Source of the DNA: an uncultured Spirochaetales bacterium
Lineage (GTDB): Bacteria; Spirochaetota; Spirochaetia; Treponematales; Treponemataceae
Assembly: GCA_946061495.1 (NCBI GenBank)
Contig: CAMGSV010000002.1
Span: 1-34,924 of the forward strand
Length of the DNA: 34,924 nt
Reading direction: 5' to 3'
Shown here piece after piece: positions 14,386-22,453 of this stretch. Under the pieces are notes generated by a model. That model did not search any database and had not been told where the DNA came from. It saw only the letters and a list, made by a program, of their open reading frames with translations. Position 1 is the first letter of the stretch; each line of letters starts with the position of its first letter. The position numbers were made by a program, and so were the translations under genes.

Positions 14386-16548
14386 CTACAGGTGCAGCAC
14401 CCGCTCCTTGATTTCCTCGGTTCGGCCCTGGTTCCAGTACTGGGTTCCGATGTAGCCGCAGGTACGGCGGGCCACATTCATTTTTGACTGGTCACGGTTG
14501 CCGCAGTTGGGACATTCCCACACCAGTTTTTCGTTCTCGTCAGTGACAATGGCAATCTCGCCGGTGTAGTCGCACACCTGACAGCAGTCGCTTTTGGTAT
14601 TCAGCTCCGCATACATGATGTGGTCATAGATGTGGCGCAGCAGAGCCATGACAGCGGGGATGTTGTGCTCCATGTTGGGAACCTCCACATAGCTGATGGC
14701 CCCGCCGGGGGATAACGCCTGGAACTGGGACTCAAAGGTGAGCTTGGAAAAGGCATCTATGGGCTGGGTGACGTGGACGTGGTAGCTGTTGGTGATGTAG
14801 TTCTTGTCGGTGACACCGGGAATCACCCCGAACCGCCGCTTGAGGCATTTGGCGAATTTGTAGGCGGTGCTTTCCAAGGGTGTTCCGTAGAGGGAGAAGG
14901 CAATGGTGGTTTCTGAGCGCCATCTGTTGCAGGCATCATTGAGGTGACGCAAAACCGCCAGCGCAAAGGGGGTGGCCTCTGGATCTGTGTGGGGCTTTCC
15001 AGTCATGCGGCGGGTCATCTCCGTCAAGCCAGCATAGCCCAGAGAAATAGTGGAGTAGTTGTTGTACAGGAGGGAATCAATCTTCTCCCCCTTTTTCAGC
15101 CGGGCCAAGGCACCATTCTGCCACAGGATGGGAGCCGCATCCGAGAGGGTTCCCTTGAGCCGATTGTGGCGGGCCATCAAGGCACGACGGCACAGCTCCA
15201 GCCGCTCATCCAAAATCTTCCAGAAGGCATCCCGGTCTCCATCGGCAGAACAGGCCACATCCACCAGATTCAAGGTCACCACTCCCTGGTTAAAGCGACC
15301 GTAGAATTTCGGCTTGCCCTCCTGATCACGATACACGGTGAGGAAGGAGCGGCAGCCCATGCAGGGATAGCAGCAGCCCTCTTTGAGCTCCAGCATCTTC
15401 TTCTCGGAAATATAATCCGGCACCATGCGGCGGGCGGTACACCGTGCCGCCAGCTCCGTCAAATAGTAGTAGGGGCTGCCTTCCTGGATATTGTCCTCCT
15501 CCAGCACGTAAATCAGCTTGGGGAAAGCGGGCGTGACCCAATGTCCGCTCTCGTTCTTCACCCCCTGATACCGTTGCCGCAGCACCTCTTCTATAATCAG
15601 CGCCAGGTCATCCCGCTCCTGCTGGTTCCGAGCCTCTCCCAGATACATGAACACGGACACGAAGGGAGACTGGCCGTTGGTGGTCATGAGCGTCACCACC
15701 TGGTACTGGATGGTCTGGACTCCCCGCTGAATCTCCTCATCAAGCCGCCGTTTCACCAGGTAGTCGAACTGCTGCCGGGTATACTCAATCCCCATAATCT
15801 TGGCGGAATCCCGCAGGTCTTTGGCAATACGCTGGCGGCTCACCTCCACAAAGGGTGCCAAGTGGGTGAGGGAAATACTTTGTCCGCCGTACTGACAGCT
15901 GGCCACCTGGGCAATAATCTGGGTGGCGATATTGCAGGCCGTGGAAAAGGAGCGAGGTGTTTCGATATAGGTTCCGCTGATGACGGTGCCGTTCTGGAGC
16001 ATATCCTCCAGATTCACTAGGCCGCAGTTGTGCATGTGCTGGGCAAAATAATCGGAGTCATGAAAATGGATGACGCCCTCCTGGTGGGCCTGCACAATGT
16101 CTTCCTCCAGCAGAAAGCGCTTGGTAATGTCCTTGCTGACCTCCCCAGCCATGTAGTCACGCTGGACACTAACGACGGTGGAATTCTTGTTGGAATTCTC
16201 CTGCTTCACCTCCTCGTTGGAGCATTCCAGCAGGGAAAGAATCTGACGATCCGTGGAATTGGCCTTCCGCATCAGCTCATGCTTGTAGCGGTAGGTGATA
16301 TATTTCTTGGCTATGGAAAAGCCGCCAGCACGCATAATCTCCTCTTCCACCAAATCCTGAATGGACTCCACATGCATGGCGGTATGACTCTGACGACAGC
16401 TCTGAGCCACCCCTTCAGCGATTTCCATCACCTGTTGGGGAGAGAATTGCTCCACCAAGGGCACCTCCTTGTTGGCTTTGGAGATGGCCACGGCAATCTT
16501 ATTGATGTCAAAGGATACTTCCTGCCCGTTCCGCTTGATAATATTCAT
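14386..16548 (-). CDS. nrdD: Anaerobic (class III) ribonucleoside-triphosphate reductase
   Basis: 720 residues; reduces ribonucleotides to deoxyribonucleotides without oxygen, using a glycyl radical. An ATP-cone regulatory domain is at the N-terminus (about 2-90; IIKRNGQEVSFDINKIAVAI). The catalytic barrel includes FHDSDYF and the HNCGLVNLEDML loop. Two CxxC pairs near the C-terminus (CCQVCDYTG; CPNCGN) make the zinc site. Gly698 in RRTCGYIG is the radical residue. Start choice: GAGG lies 6 bases before the ATG at 16548; a TTG two codons earlier is unlikely. Transcription should be controlled by NrdR, since two perfect NrdR boxes overlap the promoter. The nrdR gene itself is not in this window. 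Confidence 0.97.
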   Translation of the reverse strand: MNIIKRNGQEVSFDINKIAVAISKANKEVPLVEQFSPQQVMEIAEGVAQSCRQSHTAMHVESIQDLVEEEIMRAGGFSIAKKYITYRYKHELMRKANSTDRQILSLLECSNEEVKQENSNKNSTVVSVQRDYMAGEVSKDITKRFLLEEDIVQAHQEGVIHFHDSDYFAQHMHNCGLVNLEDMLQNGTVISGTYIETPRSFSTACNIATQIIAQVASCQYGGQSISLTHLAPFVEVSRQRIAKDLRDSAKIMGIEYTRQQFDYLVKRRLDEEIQRGVQTIQYQVVTLMTTNGQSPFVSVFMYLGEARNQQERDDLALIIEEVLRQRYQGVKNESGHWVTPAFPKLIYVLEEDNIQEGSPYYYLTELAARCTARRMVPDYISEKKMLELKEGCCYPCMGCRSFLTVYRDQEGKPKFYGRFNQGVVTLNLVDVACSADGDRDAFWKILDERLELCRRALMARHNRLKGTLSDAAPILWQNGALARLKKGEKIDSLLYNNYSTISLGYAGLTEMTRRMTGKPHTDPEATPFALAVLRHLNDACNRWRSETTIAFSLYGTPLESTAYKFAKCLKRRFGVIPGVTDKNYITNSYHVHVTQPIDAFSKLTFESQFQALSPGGAISYVEVPNMEHNIPAVMALLRHIYDHIMYAELNTKSDCCQVCDYTGEIAIVTDENEKLVWECPNCGNRDQSKMNVARRTCGYIGTQYWNQGRTEEIKERVLHL

Positions 16549-16596
16549 GCCCAACCTCTATATATACTGAATTATTCTCAAAAGTTGAAATACATT

Positions 16597-16628
16597 ACAC
16601 TATATCTAGTGTACACTAGATATAGTGT
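16597..16628. promoter_or_regulatory. Double NrdR box: perfect 32-bp palindrome
   Basis: ACACTATATCTAGTGT (16597-16612) matches the NrdR consensus ACACwATATnTwGTGT fully and is followed at once by its reverse complement (16613-16628). The two 16-bp boxes therefore join into one perfect 32-bp palindrome. It covers the -10 and most of the spacer of the nrdD promoter. Confidence 0.93.
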
Positions 16629-16636
16629 CTTTGCAA
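16608..16636 (-). promoter_or_regulatory. nrdDG promoter
   Basis: Minus strand: TTGCAA (16631-16636), a 17-base spacer, TACACT (16608-16613). The -10 lies inside the NrdR palindrome, so repressor binding would block polymerase. A leader of about 50 bases is predicted. Confidence 0.7.
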
Positions 16637-16696
16637 AAATACTATACTACCAGTAGCGGTAAATGTCAATAAAAAAAGAACGATTTTTTTTCACAG

Positions 16697-16728
16697 AAAA
16701 AGGGGAATGACACAACGTGCCACTCCCC
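16697..16728 (-). terminator. Intrinsic terminator of the ABC-transporter operon
   Basis: Minus strand: GGGGAGTGGCAC (16728-16717), a 3-base loop, GTGTCATTCCCC (16713-16702): a 12-bp stem with two G-U pairs, then a T5 tail (16701-16697). It lies 35 bases past the ATPase stop. Confidence 0.9.
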
Positions 16729-16763
16729 CAAAAACCTCTCGACTTCCCTGTACCGAAATCGGA

Positions 16764-17552
16764 CTACATGGCGATGGACAGGGGAACCACCGTGTTGTAG
16801 AGCTTGCCCTGCACCTCGAACTTGTGGATGGACACATTCACCCCAAAGGAATGGCACATATTTTCCTCGTTCACCACCTCCTGAATGGGGCCGTAGCAGT
16901 TAGTGCCATCCTTGTTCAGCAGCAGGGCCTTGTGAGCCACCTTCAGGGCATGGGCGGGATAGTGGGTGTTGACGATGGAGGCGATGTTCCTGTCCCTGGC
17001 AAGATGCTCCAGCACCTCAAGGATTACCAGCTGGTTCTTGAAGTCCAGGTTCGACTCCGGCTCGTCCAGCACCAGCATCTTTGGATCGGCAGTGAGGGCA
17101 CGGGCAATGAGCACCATCTGGAGCTCGCCGCCACTCATGCCGTTGCACATCTTGTCCTTGAGGTGGAGGATGCCGATGTCCTCCATGGCAGCCAGGGCGG
17201 CGGCCTCATCCTCTGCCCGTGGGCGGGACAGCATCCCCAACCGGGAGCTGCGTCCCATCACCACCATGTCCAGGGCGGAAAAGGAAAAGGCGGATGCCTT
17301 GGACTGGGGAACGTATGCGATGGTCTGCCACAGCTCCTTGTGGGAAAGTCCCGCAATATTCCTGCCATCCAGCAGGCTTTCGCCCTTCCGCCATTTCTGC
17401 AAGCCCATCATGCACTTCAGCAGGGTGGTCTTTCCCACCCCGTTGGAACCCAGCACCGCCAGCACCTCTCCGCTGGAAACGGAAAAGGAAATATCATTGA
17501 GGACAGTTCCCTTGCCGTAGCCAAAGGAACCATGCTTCACTTCAAAGGTCAT
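16764..17552 (-). CDS. ABC transporter ATP-binding protein (FecE/BtuD type)
   Basis: 262 residues; powers the FecCD-type importer encoded just upstream. Walker A is GSNGVGKT (35-42), the Q-loop glutamine is at 83, the signature is MSGGE (139-143, a variant of LSGGQ), Walker B is MLVLDEP (159-165), the D-loop is SNLD and the switch His is at 197 (NTHYP). Start choice: the ATG at 17552 overlaps the permease stop as ATGA, with GGAGG nine bases before it. The frame is open further upstream, but only as an overlap with the permease gene. Last gene of the six-gene operon, followed by a strong terminator. The substrate cannot be read from the ATPase. Confidence 0.95.
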   Translation of the reverse strand: MTFEVKHGSFGYGKGTVLNDISFSVSSGEVLAVLGSNGVGKTTLLKCMMGLQKWRKGESLLDGRNIAGLSHKELWQTIAYVPQSKASAFSFSALDMVVMGRSSRLGMLSRPRAEDEAAALAAMEDIGILHLKDKMCNGMSGGELQMVLIARALTADPKMLVLDEPESNLDFKNQLVILEVLEHLARDRNIASIVNTHYPAHALKVAHKALLLNKDGTNCYGPIQEVVNEENMCHSFGVNVSIHKFEVQGKLYNTVVPLSIAM

Positions 17553-18565
17553 GACCAAACACCTCCAGTTTTTCTCAGCAGCCCGATGAAGAAGGGGGCG
17601 CCGATGATTGCAGTCAGAATTGAAATGGGAATCTCCGCCGCCGTAGCACTGCGGGCAGCGGTGTCGATTATCAGCATGAACACCGCCCCCAGGGACAGGG
17701 ACAGGGGAATCACCGTGTTGTTGTTGCTGCCCATGAGCATACGGGCAATGTGGGGAACCAGCAGGCCAACCCAGCCCACCAAGCCGCACATGGACACCAC
17801 CGAGGCGGTAATCAGGGAGGAGGCCACAATCACCAGCAGCCGCAGCAGCTTGATGTTCACCCCCATGGAACGGGCCTCATCCTCCGTCAGAGAAAGGATG
17901 TTCAGCCGCCACCGCAGCACAAAGATGATGACCGCCCCCAGCACAATGCAGGGCAGCCCGAAGAGCAGGTTAGTGTAGGTGACGCTGGACATGCTGCCCA
18001 GAAGCCAATAGGTGATGGAGGGAAGCTCGTCCTCCGGATCCGCCAGGTACTTCAGCAGGGACACAAAGGCCTGGAAGAGGGCGGACACCACCATGCCGGA
18101 AAGCACAATCATCACCACCGACCGCTGGGACTTCACCCGGCTGATCCAATAGGTTATGCCGCAGGCCACCAAGCCGCTGGCCAGAGCAAACAGCTGGATG
18201 ACAATCAGGTTGCCTCCCAGCATCATGGCCAGCACGGCTCCGAAGGATGCTCCGCTGGCCACGCCCAAGGTGTCGGGGGTGGCCAGGGGATTGGAGAACA
18301 GGCCCTGGAAGGCGGCACCGGAGCAGGCCAGCCCCGCACCAGCGGCAATGGCCAGCAGGATTCGGGGCAGCCGCACCTTGAAGATGACAGTGGTAGCCGT
18401 CCCCGCCCCTCCCCCACCAAAGAGGGAGGAAAAAATCACCTCCACCACCTCTGACAGGGGAATCGAATAGCGGCCGAAGCCCAAGCAAATCAGGGCAGTC
18501 AAAACCACCAGTCCAAAGGACAGGCCAATCACCAGTCCCTGGGTCTTCTTGTTGGAAATCAGCAT
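17549..18565 (-). CDS. FecCD/BtuC-type ABC transporter permease
   Basis: A 338-residue inner-membrane permease with about ten hydrophobic segments. Family marks: RLPRILLAIAAGAGLACSGAAFQGLFSNPLATPDTLG-type region at about 65-105 and the coupling region near GLLVPHIAR (about 270). This class imports iron-siderophores, haem, cobalamin and related metal complexes; the actual cargo here is unknown. The ATG lies one base after the upstream binding-protein stop, and the stop overlaps the ATPase start, so translation is coupled throughout. Only one permease gene is present, implying a homodimer. Confidence 0.95.
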   Translation of the reverse strand: MLISNKKTQGLVIGLSFGLVVLTALICLGFGRYSIPLSEVVEVIFSSLFGGGGAGTATTVIFKVRLPRILLAIAAGAGLACSGAAFQGLFSNPLATPDTLGVASGASFGAVLAMMLGGNLIVIQLFALASGLVACGITYWISRVKSQRSVVMIVLSGMVVSALFQAFVSLLKYLADPEDELPSITYWLLGSMSSVTYTNLLFGLPCIVLGAVIIFVLRWRLNILSLTEDEARSMGVNIKLLRLLVIVASSLITASVVSMCGLVGWVGLLVPHIARMLMGSNNNTVIPLSLSLGAVFMLIIDTAARSATAAEIPISILTAIIGAPFFIGLLRKTGGVWS

Positions 18566-18566
18566 G

Positions 18567-19721
18567 CTACTTTCCCGATGCCTCTCGAGCCGGATGGTAA
18601 ATCATGTGCAGCTCCTCCTCCGTCAGCTCCACATTGTAGAACCGCTTGAAGTAGTCCCGCACCATCTGGTCCAGGTCGATGTCGGTGAACAGGTCGGGAT
18701 GCAGGGTCTTTGCCATCCACATCACTGCCAGGGGCGTGTCCGATGAGGGCGGGAACCAGCGGTACATGCCTAGGGGAAACTTGTACACCCGGCCCGTCTG
18801 CACCGCCGCCACGGAGCTCCAGTCGTCAGCGGCAATGGTGTTGCTGTAGAAGTCCTCCGGCAGGCGGGGGCTGAAGTTGGTGATGAAGATGGCGTCGGGA
18901 TTCCACTGGTACACCTGCTCCATGTTTACGCTGGGGGAGCCAGACAGTACCGCCGCCACATTCACGCCGCCTGCCACCTCAATCCAGTACTGGCCGAAGA
19001 AGTTGGAGCCGCTGGTGCGCAAGCCGCCAGCATCATCGTAGTAGAAGGCAATCATCACCCGGGGCTTGTCCTCCGGGGCCACCTCCGCCAGCCGCTCCTT
19101 CACCAAGGTCTCCACATCCCGTCCATACTGAACGATTTCTGCGGCACGGCCAGTGTCAATCCTGCGGTCACCAGCAAAAACCTGACCCAAAAGCTCAATC
19201 CAGCCGGCATAGGTCTCCACCGTGTTGTAGCCAGCCTGGGTGGTGCTGAAACCCACGGCCGGAATGCCTGCGTTGTCCAGGGCTTGCCGGGTCTGGGCGT
19301 TGCTGGAGCCATAGAACACCACGTCGGGCTCCAGCTCCAGCAGCCGCTCCACATTCACCACGTCGTTGGCCTCAAAGTCCGTGGGCAGGTCTGCCAGAGC
19401 GGGATAGGCCTGAATCAGCAGGGAATTTTCCGCCGCCGCCTTGGAGCTGGCAGGAATGCCCACCAAGCGGTCGCTGGAGCCGGTGTACAAGCAGTACACC
19501 GAGGGCATGGGCATGAGCCCTGCGATCACAATGCGGTCAATTTCGGCGGGCAGCACCACCTCCGCCCCTGTGTGGTCCACGATGGTGCGGGTACGGGCAG
19601 CCTTCCCCTCAGAGGACGCAGCCCCTCCGATGGCGGACGAATCCTTCTTGGTGCAGGAAACAAGTCCTGCCACCATCACCATAAGCAGCACACAGGCTGC
19701 TGTCGATACCATTCTTCTCAT
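18567..19721 (-). CDS. ABC transporter substrate-binding lipoprotein 1 (TroA/FecB-like)
   Basis: 384 residues. A signal peptide ends in a lipobox (LVSC), so Cys23 should be lipidated. Two Rossmann-like lobes follow, starting with the family opening RTIVDHTGAEVVLPAEIDRIVI. The region YDDAGGLRTSGSNFFGQYWIEVAGG marks the second lobe of iron-complex binding proteins. It is a diverged paralogue of the next gene, with the same order of blocks (PSVYC.., AAENSLL, EQVYQWNPDAIFITNF, YRWFPPSSDTPLAVMWMAK, HPDLFTDIDLDQ). The shared Tyr/Trp-rich block suggests related ligands. AAGGAG lies six bases before the ATG. Confidence 0.93.
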   Translation of the reverse strand: MRRMVSTAACVLLMVMVAGLVSCTKKDSSAIGGAASSEGKAARTRTIVDHTGAEVVLPAEIDRIVIAGLMPMPSVYCLYTGSSDRLVGIPASSKAAAENSLLIQAYPALADLPTDFEANDVVNVERLLELEPDVVFYGSSNAQTRQALDNAGIPAVGFSTTQAGYNTVETYAGWIELLGQVFAGDRRIDTGRAAEIVQYGRDVETLVKERLAEVAPEDKPRVMIAFYYDDAGGLRTSGSNFFGQYWIEVAGGVNVAAVLSGSPSVNMEQVYQWNPDAIFITNFSPRLPEDFYSNTIAADDWSSVAAVQTGRVYKFPLGMYRWFPPSSDTPLAVMWMAKTLHPDLFTDIDLDQMVRDYFKRFYNVELTEEELHMIYHPAREASGK

Positions 19722-19747
19722 GTACTACTCCTTCTTGAACGTGAACC

Positions 19748-20890
19748 TCACGCTCCCCCAGCCGCCTCACGGGAAGGATTCCAGATGGACTGGAGATCCG
19801 CAGCCGTCAGCTCAAGGTTGTAGAATTCCTTGTAGAAATCCGCCGTCACCTGATCCATGTCGATGTCGGCAAAAAGGTCAGGATGATGCTGCTTTGCCAT
19901 CCACAGGAGCATCAGGGGAGAATCCGTGTTGGTGACGTACCAGCGATAGATTCCCAGGGGAATCTTTTTCACCTGCTGGTCCTGCACCGCCTTCACGGTG
20001 CTCCAGTCGTGGCCCCCTAGGGCATTGCTGTACAAGTCCTCCGGCAGGGCATCGTTGAAGTTGGTGATGTAGATCCTGTCGGGATTCCAGCTATACACCT
20101 GCTCCATGGAGACGGAGGGGGTTCCTGCATTGTCCGCCCCCACATTACGGGCTCCGCTGGCAGTAATCCAGTAGTCCGCCCAGGTTCCTGTACCGGGAAC
20201 CGCCAGGGTGGCGTTGTCATACCGGTGGATGAACATGGCGCGAGGCCGCTGCTCCTCTGGAATTGTGGCAATCCGGTCCGCCACCAGCTGCTGAATCCTG
20301 CGGCCATACTCCACGTACTTGCTGTTGTCCCCCGGCTCCACCCCCATCACGGCGGCCAGCTGCTCGATCCAGGTGTGGATGGTCTCCACTGCGTTGTAGT
20401 CCTTGATGCTAAGGCTGAATCCCACGGCAGGAATGCCCGCTTGGGTGGCAATGTCGTAGTCCGCCATGACCCCCGACGCATAGAGCACCACATCCGGATC
20501 CAGAGCCAGCAGCTCCTCGGCGTTCAGGTTGCCGTTCTTGCTGAACCCCGTCTCGATGGAGCCGATGTCCGGTGCAATCTGTATCAGCATGGAATTCTCC
20601 GCCGCACTGACAATGGCGGGGTCAAGGCCCACCAGCTTGTCCGTGCCGAACATCTGGCAGTAGACCGAAGCCAGGGGCCACACCGAGGCGATGACCACCC
20701 GCTCAATCTTTTCTGGAAGGTGCACCGTATGCCCCACCTGGTCAACGATGGTGCGGGTGGCAGACTGGCTTGTCCCCTTGTCGGCCCCTCCGACGGCGGA
20801 ACCTGCCTCCTTCTTGGCGCAACCGGCAAGTCCTGCCACCATAAAAGTTAGCAATAGATAACTTATAGCGGTAAAAAAAATACGACGCAT
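19748..20890 (-). CDS. ABC transporter substrate-binding lipoprotein 2 (TroA/FecB-like)
   Basis: 380 residues, paralogue of binding protein 1. The lipobox is LAGC with Cys24 as the lipidation site. Conserved blocks: RTIVDQVGHTVHLPEKIERVVIAS, LASVYCQMFG, AAENSMLIQ, EQVYSWNPDRIYITNF, IYRWYVTNTDSPLMLLWMAK and HPDLFADIDMDQV. Its ATG overlaps the stop of the amidotransferase-fold gene upstream (TAATG), with AGGAG six to eight bases before. Two full-length binding proteins feeding a single permease/ATPase pair point to two related ligands or to a two-step capture; which one cannot be told from sequence. Confidence 0.93.
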   Translation of the reverse strand: MRRIFFTAISYLLLTFMVAGLAGCAKKEAGSAVGGADKGTSQSATRTIVDQVGHTVHLPEKIERVVIASVWPLASVYCQMFGTDKLVGLDPAIVSAAENSMLIQIAPDIGSIETGFSKNGNLNAEELLALDPDVVLYASGVMADYDIATQAGIPAVGFSLSIKDYNAVETIHTWIEQLAAVMGVEPGDNSKYVEYGRRIQQLVADRIATIPEEQRPRAMFIHRYDNATLAVPGTGTWADYWITASGARNVGADNAGTPSVSMEQVYSWNPDRIYITNFNDALPEDLYSNALGGHDWSTVKAVQDQQVKKIPLGIYRWYVTNTDSPLMLLWMAKQHHPDLFADIDMDQVTADFYKEFYNLELTAADLQSIWNPSREAAGGA

Positions 20891-21525
20891 TAGGCACTCT
20901 CCTTTTGGGTCAGCTTGGCCTCAATGTCACTCACCACCCACTGCATAAATTTTTCCATGAAGGGAACGGTGGTGGGCATAAACCCCTGACCGATGTGGTA
21001 ATCAGGATCCAGGGAGGTAACGTACAGTGTTCCGGCAAAGTGGCAGTCATCCTTGTACAAGATAGGCCGCCCCACTTCATCCACCAGAATCTTCTGGCAT
21101 CCCTCATCCACCTCAAAGGTTCCGTGGTAGTGCCATTTGCACTCCCGCACCTCAAGGTAATTCCACAGACGATGATTTTTGTCATGGGCATAGAGGGGCA
21201 GATCCGCTCCGGGGTGAATCCACCACCAGAAATTCGTCTCGCAGGGCTGAAAGGAAATGTGGGGAATGTAGGGAGGACGCACGCTGCCGAAGGTCACCAC
21301 ATTGCCACCTTGTTCCAGATAGGACACAATTTTTTTGGAATTCTGCATCAGAAAATCTGGATTCAGTCCCGTGGCAATCACCACGCAGTCAAATTCATCA
21401 AGGGATTCCTCATGCAAACGAGGAAGGTAGAGCACCTTGTCGAATAGTGCACCAAATTTTCCGCCGTGAACCTTCAAAAAACCCTGCTGGAAGCTGGAGC
21501 CTCCAGTAATCAACGCCATTCTCAT
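20890..21525 (-). CDS. Class I amidotransferase/ThuA-like-fold protein, unknown function (protein Y)
   Basis: 211 residues, no signal peptide. The alternating pattern of strands and a central EQGGNVVTFGS motif (about residue 85) resemble the class I glutamine-amidotransferase/ThuA-like fold, but the nucleophile cysteine and His-Glu pair are not in recognisable context, so amidotransferase activity is unlikely. Many Trp, His and Cys residues cluster at about 95-145 (NFWWWIHPGAD; ECKWHYHGTFE). Start: the ATG at 21525 overlaps the stop of protein X as ATGA, with GGAGG four bases before it; a second ATG two codons later is possible. It appears to be a distant paralogue of protein X. Its place directly before two binding proteins suggests a role in handling the imported compound. 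Confidence 0.7.
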   Translation of the reverse strand: MRMALITGGSSFQQGFLKVHGGKFGALFDKVLYLPRLHEESLDEFDCVVIATGLNPDFLMQNSKKIVSYLEQGGNVVTFGSVRPPYIPHISFQPCETNFWWWIHPGADLPLYAHDKNHRLWNYLEVRECKWHYHGTFEVDEGCQKILVDEVGRPILYKDDCHFAGTLYVTSLDPDYHIGQGFMPTTVPFMEKFMQWVVSDIEAKLTQKESA

Positions 21526-22202
21526 GCTACCTCCCGTTCTCTCATGGCTTTTTCCAGCCACAGCATCAGGTTCACTCCCAGCCGCTTGGCCGTACTGCTT
21601 TCTGCCAGACCAAAGCCCACCAAATCGGCACCTGCAGTGCTGAGGATAACCCCCTTCGTTGTGGCTGCATCGATGTAGGCCACACACTCACCGTCAGAAT
21701 CCTTCAAAATGACAGCAGCGCCTTCCGGTGCCTTAAAAAATCCACGGTTGAAGAAGCCCTTCACCCCGCAGCGAAAATTCATATCGTATTCCCGCACGCC
21801 TTCGGTAATGGGATGACCACAGGCTACCACCATTCGCTCCTTGATTGGTGTAGGGCTAGCTTGATACAGGGAATTTCCCGGCAGCCACTCCAGATAATTC
21901 TGGGTAAAGCTGATGATGATGCCGCCCTTGTCCAGAAATTCCTGAATCTTCTCCTTATTTTCCAACAGCAGGATTTCATCCGCATTGGCAGGAATCTCCA
22001 CCACCTTGAAGTTCAGCAAGCCGTTTCCAGGCTGCTGGAACAACGTGTACCCGTCAACTTTTTTGAAAATACCATTGTAGAAGGAGTCCAAGGTGTTTCC
22101 TTCCATGGAAAGTCCCCCTCTCGTATCAATATAGGCAATGCCACCCTGGGATTTTAGGTAGTCATAGCAATTCTGGACATTGGAATAGTCCACCATGTTC
22201 AT
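21522..22202 (-). CDS. Class I amidotransferase/ThuA-like-fold protein, unknown function (protein X)
   Basis: 226 residues, no signal peptide; first gene of the transporter operon. Blocks such as KIQEFLDKGGIIISFTQNYLEW (about residue 85-105), then PITEGVREYDM and a glycine-rich GVILSTAGADLVGFG near the C-terminus fit the same flavodoxin-like amidotransferase/ThuA fold as protein Y. The two share the GG-hydrophobic-strand-F(T/G)S turn and a similar length. No catalytic triad is evident. Start: AGGAGG sits 3 bases before the ATG at 22202 and 9 before the ATG at 22196, so either is possible. The gene follows a promoter with two matching dyads, so the whole operon is probably repressed by a dimeric regulator that is not encoded here. 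Confidence 0.7.
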   Translation of the reverse strand: MNMVDYSNVQNCYDYLKSQGGIAYIDTRGGLSMEGNTLDSFYNGIFKKVDGYTLFQQPGNGLLNFKVVEIPANADEILLLENKEKIQEFLDKGGIIISFTQNYLEWLPGNSLYQASPTPIKERMVVACGHPITEGVREYDMNFRCGVKGFFNRGFFKAPEGAAVILKDSDGECVAYIDAATTKGVILSTAGADLVGFGLAESSTAKRLGVNLMLWLEKAMREREVA

Positions 22203-22264
22203 GCACCTCCTGATAGAGCCAAACCTAATGGCTGCCATGAGATTTGGTCATTTGAAAACGTAGA

Positions 22265-22315
22265 AGTTACTCTATGCTAACTCGATAAAAAAGTCAATAG
22301 TTATCTTATGCTAAC
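22265..22315 (-). promoter_or_regulatory. Transporter-operon promoter with two matching operator dyads
   Basis: Minus strand: TTGACT (22292-22297), a 17-base spacer, TAGAGT (22269-22274). Two near-identical dyads, on the minus strand GTTAGCATAGAGTAACT (22281-22265) and GTTAGCATAAGATAACT (22315-22299), differ at three bases, have GTTA-N9-TAAC arms and start 34 bases apart. One overlaps the -10 and the other abuts the -35, so a repressor is predicted. Confidence 0.75.
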
Positions 22316-22343
22316 CATCGGGAAAATCATCATCAGTTTTTAC

Positions 22344-22379
22344 AAAAATGCCTGGCCTCCCCAAACGGCGAAACCAGGC
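22344..22379 (-). terminator. Intrinsic terminator of the chemoreceptor gene
   Basis: GCCTGG (22350-22355) pairs with CCAGGC (22374-22379), with a T5 tail on the minus strand at 22348-22344. The loop is long (18 bases). It lies 75 bases after the chemoreceptor stop. Confidence 0.7.
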
Positions 22380-22453
22380 GTTCTCATCAGAAATTGTGGA
22401 CAGGCACATTCCCTGCTTCGACACAAGCGTCGGACCATGCACCCATCACAGAA

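Noticed and set aside
22265..22315. Fur box at the transporter operon
   Set aside because: The dyads (GTTAGCATA-N3-TAACT) do not match the Fur repeat GATAATGAT, so iron control cannot be claimed from sequence.
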